From CBFIJI01 sp965662885 (GTDB taxonomy: Bacteria; Bacteroidota; Bacteroidia; Flavobacteriales; Flavobacteriaceae): DNA of 38,292 nt. The notes beneath the pieces were generated by a model. It did not search any database, was not told where the DNA came from, and worked only from the letters and a program-made list of their open reading frames with translations. Below, piece after piece: positions 35,419 through 38,292 of this stretch; the stretch's first letter is position 1, and each line of letters opens with the position of its first letter. Both the position numbers and the translations under genes were made by a program. The DNA is taken from NCBI GenBank assembly GCA_965662885.1, contig CBFIJI010000011.1, forward strand, positions 1 through 38,292. The letters are read 5' to 3'.

Positions 35419-35448
35419 TTTAAATATCAAAACATTACATTACCTTTG
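35419..35448 (+). promoter_or_regulatory. Promoter of cold-shock gene
   Basis: TTTA (35419-35422), 18 bases, then an exact TACCTTTG (35441-35448) box. The ATG is at 35468, so the leader is about 15 bases, far shorter than the long thermosensing leader of E. coli cspA. Confidence 0.6.
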
Positions 35449-35467
35449 CACAAATTAAATAACAATA

Positions 35468-35659
35468 ATGACTGGTACAGTTAAATTTTTCAATGAAGCT
35501 AAAGGATTTGGTTTCATTACAAACGATGAATCCGGAGAAGACGTATTCGTTCACATTTCAGCCCTAAACGGCTTAACACTCCGAGAGGGTGCTAAAGTAG
35601 AGTATGTAGAAGAAGAAGGTAAGAAAGGGAAGCAAGCTTCTCAGATCAACCTATTATAA
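35468..35659 (+). CDS. Cold-shock domain RNA-binding protein
   Basis: A 63-residue single cold-shock domain. The RNA-binding motifs are KGFGFI (12-17) and DVFVHIS (25-31). The sequence GTVKFFNEAKGFGF is nearly universal in CspA-like proteins. It binds single-stranded RNA or DNA and melts structures in the cytoplasm. It stands as a monocistronic gene with its own promoter and a strong terminator 22 bases after the stop. Paralog number cannot be judged from the window. Confidence 0.95.
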   Translation: MTGTVKFFNEAKGFGFITNDESGEDVFVHISALNGLTLREGAKVEYVEEEGKKGKQASQINLL

Positions 35660-35680
35660 TTTATATATTACAACTGCTTT

Positions 35681-35713
35681 AAAGCATTTCGTTTCAACGA
35701 GATGCTTTTTTTA
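35681..35713 (+). terminator. Strong hairpin terminator between cold-shock gene and tadA
   Basis: AAAGCATTTCGTT (35681-35693) pairs with AACGAGATGCTTT (35696-35708), with one wobble pair, then runs into T residues. The T tract overlaps the stop codon of tadA (35711-35713, minus strand). A-residues on the left flank may give some termination in the minus direction too. Confidence 0.82.
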
Positions 35714-36154
35714 TTTCCGCTTGTTTCTAAAAAAGGTGTTAAGTAATTCCATAGACTCTTCCGCCATAACCCCTGAGGATAATTTTGTTTTAGGATGAAG
35801 TGAAATACTATTATTGATAAATCCCCTTTTTGAATCTGACGCTCCAAAAACGATGCGTTGCAATTGACTCCAGTACAAGGCTCCTGCACACATCACACAG
35901 GGCTCTAAAGTCACATATAAGGTACAGCCTATTAAATATTTCCCATTTAAAAAATTCGCTGCTGCAGTTATCGCTTGCATTTCAGCATGAGCAGTTACAT
36001 CATTAAGCCGCTCCGTCAGATTATGCGCCCGTGCAATAATTCGTTCATTGACCACCACCACTGCCCCAACAGGAACTTCATCTGAAGCATACGCTTTTTT
36101 GGCCTCTTCTAAAGCCTGCTTCATAAAATAGGTGTCGTCTAATTTAAATTCCAT
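35711..36154 (-). CDS. tadA: tRNA-specific adenosine deaminase
   Basis: A 147-residue zinc deaminase converting A34 to inosine in tRNA. The metal/catalytic motifs are HAEMQAI (DVTAHAEMQAITAAA) with the catalytic glutamate, and PCVMCAGAL. The start is placed at ATG 36154 (MEFKLDDTYFMKQALEEAKKA); a longer frame from 36292 would add 46 unrelated residues and run into the divergent DUF2141 start, so I reject it. The C-terminal LLNTFFRNKRK is the typical TadA end, and length matches the family. Confidence 0.93.
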   Translation of the reverse strand: MEFKLDDTYFMKQALEEAKKAYASDEVPVGAVVVVNERIIARAHNLTERLNDVTAHAEMQAITAAANFLNGKYLIGCTLYVTLEPCVMCAGALYWSQLQRIVFGASDSKRGFINNSISLHPKTKLSSGVMAEESMELLNTFFRNKRK

Positions 36155-36262
36155 TTGACCAATGTACAAAATCATCCCCTTCGGAATACTCAAAAAAAAC
36201 CAAAGGCGATTAAAAAAAGGGGGTAGTTCAGCCATCCTGCAATAATTTAATAATGGAATACG

Positions 36263-36270
36263 TACCTTTA
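36263..36270 (+). promoter_or_regulatory. Possible -7 box of DUF2141 gene
   Basis: TACCTTTA is one base from TAnnTTTG and ends 20 bases before the ATG at 36291. Weak evidence. Confidence 0.3.
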
Positions 36271-36290
36271 ATTTTAATTCTAATCCATTC

Positions 36291-36722
36291 ATGAAACTAT
36301 TTTCTATTCTAGTTGCTGGTCTATCGCTTTTTATCTTTTTTAGATCACCCTATTTAAATGATAAAAAAAAGCAAGACACCTATTCCATTGAGATTTTTAT
36401 AAAAAAATTATCCTCAGAAAAAGGTCAAATTATGCTTCTTCTTCAAGATGACAACAAGAAAGTTCTTCACAAAAAAGCGGTTAAAGTAGAAGGGATTCCG
36501 TTTAAAACCTCTTTAGAAAATATCCCTGCTGGGACGTATAGCTTAAAATTTTTTCACGACGAAAACGAAAATGAAAAAATGGATCTTAATCTGTTTGGAA
36601 TTCCAAAAGAACAGTATGGTTTTTCCAACAACGCCAATGGTGTGATGGGTCCCCCAAAATTTGAAAAAACACTCTTTGAAGTAACTAAAAAAGATGAAAC
36701 ACTTTATCTTATTGCACGATAA
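36291..36722 (+). CDS. DUF2141 secreted or anchored protein
   Basis: A 143-residue protein with an N-terminal hydrophobic segment (LFSILVAGLSLFIFFRS, residues 3-19) serving as signal or anchor. The mature part matches DUF2141: IFIKKLSSEKGQIMLLL, then IPAGTYSLKFFHDENENEKMD and the late NANGVMGPPKFEKTLFEV. The family has a small beta-sandwich, similar to carboxypeptidase regulatory domains, with unknown role. The acidic DENENEKMD loop could bind calcium. It is divergent from tadA and lies 118 bases upstream of dxs. Confidence 0.8.
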   Translation: MKLFSILVAGLSLFIFFRSPYLNDKKKQDTYSIEIFIKKLSSEKGQIMLLLQDDNKKVLHKKAVKVEGIPFKTSLENIPAGTYSLKFFHDENENEKMDLNLFGIPKEQYGFSNNANGVMGPPKFEKTLFEVTKKDETLYLIAR

Positions 36723-36828
36723 CATAAGACCTCTCCAATTAACACCTTTTCGATACTAAGAAAAGAAGGAGAACAGCGAACTCATTTTCTAGCCTAGAAT
36801 TAATAAGCGATCATAAAATTTAGTCTAC

Positions 36829-36836
36829 TATATTTG
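36829..36836 (+). promoter_or_regulatory. -7 box of dxs promoter
   Basis: TATATTTG matches TAnnTTTG exactly and ends four bases before the dxs ATG at 36841. Transcription would begin at or next to the start codon, suggesting a leaderless or nearly leaderless message. Confidence 0.55.
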
Positions 36837-36840
36837 TTGC

Positions 36841-38292
36841 ATGTTATTATCCAACATAAAGCGTCCAAAGGATCTTAAGGAATTGTCCTTAAAGTCCTTG
36901 AAAAAAGTGGCTGATGAGCTTCGGCAAACCATCATCGAAGTGGTTTCCAAACACGAAGGGCATCTTGGTGCCAGCTTAGGGGTTGTTGAACTTACCTTAG
37001 CCCTTCATCATGTTTTTGACACCCCTGAAGATCTCTTAATTTGGGATGTAGGCCACCAAGCCTATGGTCATAAAATTCTTACAGGCCGATTTTCAGCTTT
37101 TCAAACCTTACGGCAAACAGATGGAATTAGTGGCTTTCCAAAACGAGAAGAAAGTCCCTACGATGCCTTTGGAACAGGACATGCCTCCACATCAATTTCT
37201 GCAGCCTTAGGAATGGCTTTAGCCCATCGATTGGAAGGGAAAAAACACCTTCATCATATTGCTGTAATTGGTGATGCATCCATTGCAGGGGGGATGGCCC
37301 TTGAAGCACTCAATCATTTAGGAACCACTGCTGCAAATGTATTGGTGGTGCTTAATGATAATGCCATAGGAATTGACCCCAGTGTAGGAGCGTTGAAAAA
37401 CTATTTTGAAAAAGTTAAAAAACAACCCAAAGCGGCAAAAAATATCTTTGAGACACTCAACATTCCTTATTATGGCCCTGTTGATGGTCACGACCTCCAA
37501 GCCATGATAAAAGCCTTGGAAATACAAAAAGATAAAGAGGGCCCACGCTTACTTCATGTCATCACTAAAAAAGGGAAAGGCTTATCACAAGCGGAAACAG
37601 ATCAGATTCGGTATCATGCCCCTGGAAAATTTGATCGTCTAACAGGGAAACTTTTAAAAACTCACAAAAAAGACAAAACAAAATTTCAAGATGTTTTTGG
37701 GAAAACACTGGTCACTTTAGCCGCATCCAATCCAAAAATTGTCGCCATAACCCCCGCCATGCCAACAGGAAGCGGACTGACGCCAATGATGGAACGCTTT
37801 CCAGATCGTTGTTTTGACGTTGGAATTGCGGAACAGCATGCTGTGACCTTGGCCGCAGGAATGGCTACCCAAGGATTTATTCCCTATTGTACCATCTATT
37901 CTACTTTTTTACAACGGGCTTACGATCAAGTAATCCATGACGTTGCTTTACAAAAACTTCCTGTTATTTTTTGTGTGGACCGTGCTGGGTTGGTTGGACA
38001 TGACGGGCCTACTCATCACGGAGTATTTGATATGGCCTTTTTACGTTGTATCCCTAATTTGACGATTGCCGCTCCCAAAGATGAAGTGGCACTTCGCAAC
38101 CTCCTTTATACTGCTCAATTAGGATTAAAACAACCTTTAGCCATCCGATACCCTCGTGGATACGGACAATTAACCCAATGGGAACAAACGTTTGAAAAAA
38201 TAGATTTTGGCAAGGGAAGTTGTTTAAAAAAAGGAGGTGAATTGGCTATAATTAGTGTGGGAACCCTTGCTACAACAGTAGCATCAGCAATT
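36841..38292 (+). CDS. dxs: 1-deoxy-D-xylulose-5-phosphate synthase, C-terminus cut by window edge
   Basis: An open frame of 484 codons that reaches the right edge without a stop; about 100 residues are missing. Dxs condenses pyruvate and glyceraldehyde 3-phosphate with thiamine diphosphate, the entry step of the MEP isoprenoid pathway. Visible features: SKHEGHLGASLGVVELTLAL (about 38-57), WDVGHQAYGHKILTGR, the thiamine-diphosphate/Mg motif IGDASIAGGMALEALN, and in the pyrimidine domain DVGIAEQHAVTLAAGMA, GLVGHDGPTHHG and RYPRGYG. The GDAS form replaces the GDGA of E. coli Dxs. It supplies precursors for the prenyl synthase and CrtY encoded nearby. Confidence 0.95.
   Translation, partial: MLLSNIKRPKDLKELSLKSLKKVADELRQTIIEVVSKHEGHLGASLGVVELTLALHHVFDTPEDLLIWDVGHQAYGHKILTGRFSAFQTLRQTDGISGFPKREESPYDAFGTGHASTSISAALGMALAHRLEGKKHLHHIAVIGDASIAGGMALEALNHLGTTAANVLVVLNDNAIGIDPSVGALKNYFEKVKKQPKAAKNIFETLNIPYYGPVDGHDLQAMIKALEIQKDKEGPRLLHVITKKGKGLSQAETDQIRYHAPGKFDRLTGKLLKTHKKDKTKFQDVFGKTLVTLAASNPKIVAITPAMPTGSGLTPMMERFPDRCFDVGIAEQHAVTLAAGMATQGFIPYCTIYSTFLQRAYDQVIHDVALQKLPVIFCVDRAGLVGHDGPTHHGVFDMAFLRCIPNLTIAAPKDEVALRNLLYTAQLGLKQPLAIRYPRGYGQLTQWEQTFEKIDFGKGSCLKKGGELAIISVGTLATTVASAI

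Noticed and set aside
36155..36292. N-terminal extension of tadA by 46 residues
   Set aside because: The extra residues resemble no deaminase and would overlap the divergent DUF2141 start; ATG 36154 matches family N-termini.
1..38292. CRISPR, prophage, insertion sequences, tRNA or rRNA genes
   Set aside because: Read through both strands without finding spaced direct repeats, transposase or integrase motifs, or tRNA-like cloverleaf features; all open frames of note belong to ordinary chromosomal families.

Overview
The window comes from the chromosome of a Bacteroidota bacterium, most likely a marine Flavobacteriaceae. Four things point that way: a SUF operon ending in DUF59 and DUF2480 genes, many lipoproteins with SC/AC lipoboxes, repeated TAnnTTTG promoter boxes of the Bacteroidota type, and a lycopene cyclase next to a prenyl synthase. 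The DNA is AT-rich. Coding density is very high: no gap without a gene reaches 300 bases. I see no rRNA, tRNA, transposase, integrase, phage gene or CRISPR array.

Layout. 1-737 (-) is a truncated fatty acid hydroxylase/sterol desaturase, 20 bases downstream of a YeeE/YedE (TsuA-like) sulfur transporter (758-1726, -). 1986-3725 (+) holds a lipoprotein esterase and a DUF2071 protein. 3846-7757 (-) is a four-gene catabolic-looking unit (PhyH-type dioxygenase, SDR, Dabb protein, sodium/solute symporter) with a divergent AraC regulator (7893-8735, +). A GT4 glycosyltransferase (8750-10054, -) lies behind the complete SUF operon, which reads leftward from 16450 as sufA-B-C-D-S-E, DUF59, DUF2480. 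Upstream of SUF, still on the minus strand, are five lipoprotein genes (16552-22467): two tandem choice-of-anchor B paralogs, a seven-repeat propeller protein, an MbnP-like protein and an MbnH/MauG-like dihaem protein.

The second half has thiL (+), a ZIP metal transporter (-), lycopene cyclase crtY (+) and a GGPP-type prenyl synthase (-), arranged as convergent pairs with overlapping stop codons. Next come a tetR-tolC-hlyD-RND efflux operon (+), aspS with a small membrane protein gene, a cold-shock gene, tadA (-), a DUF2141 gene and the first 484 codons of dxs, which runs off the right edge. Dxs (isoprenoid precursor supply), the prenyl synthase and CrtY are three steps of one carotenoid route.

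Most interesting points: (1) the translationally coupled propeller-MbnP-MbnH set beside duplicated surface propellers, which suggests a metal-related, post-translationally oxidised surface system; (2) a sharply bounded 254-base stretch of about 96% identity between the tandem propeller paralogs, best explained by gene conversion; (3) the unassigned PhyH-SDR-Dabb-symporter-AraC module; (4) several exact TAnnTTTG boxes ending only 4-17 bases before start codons, implying very short or absent leaders and correcting the tetR start.
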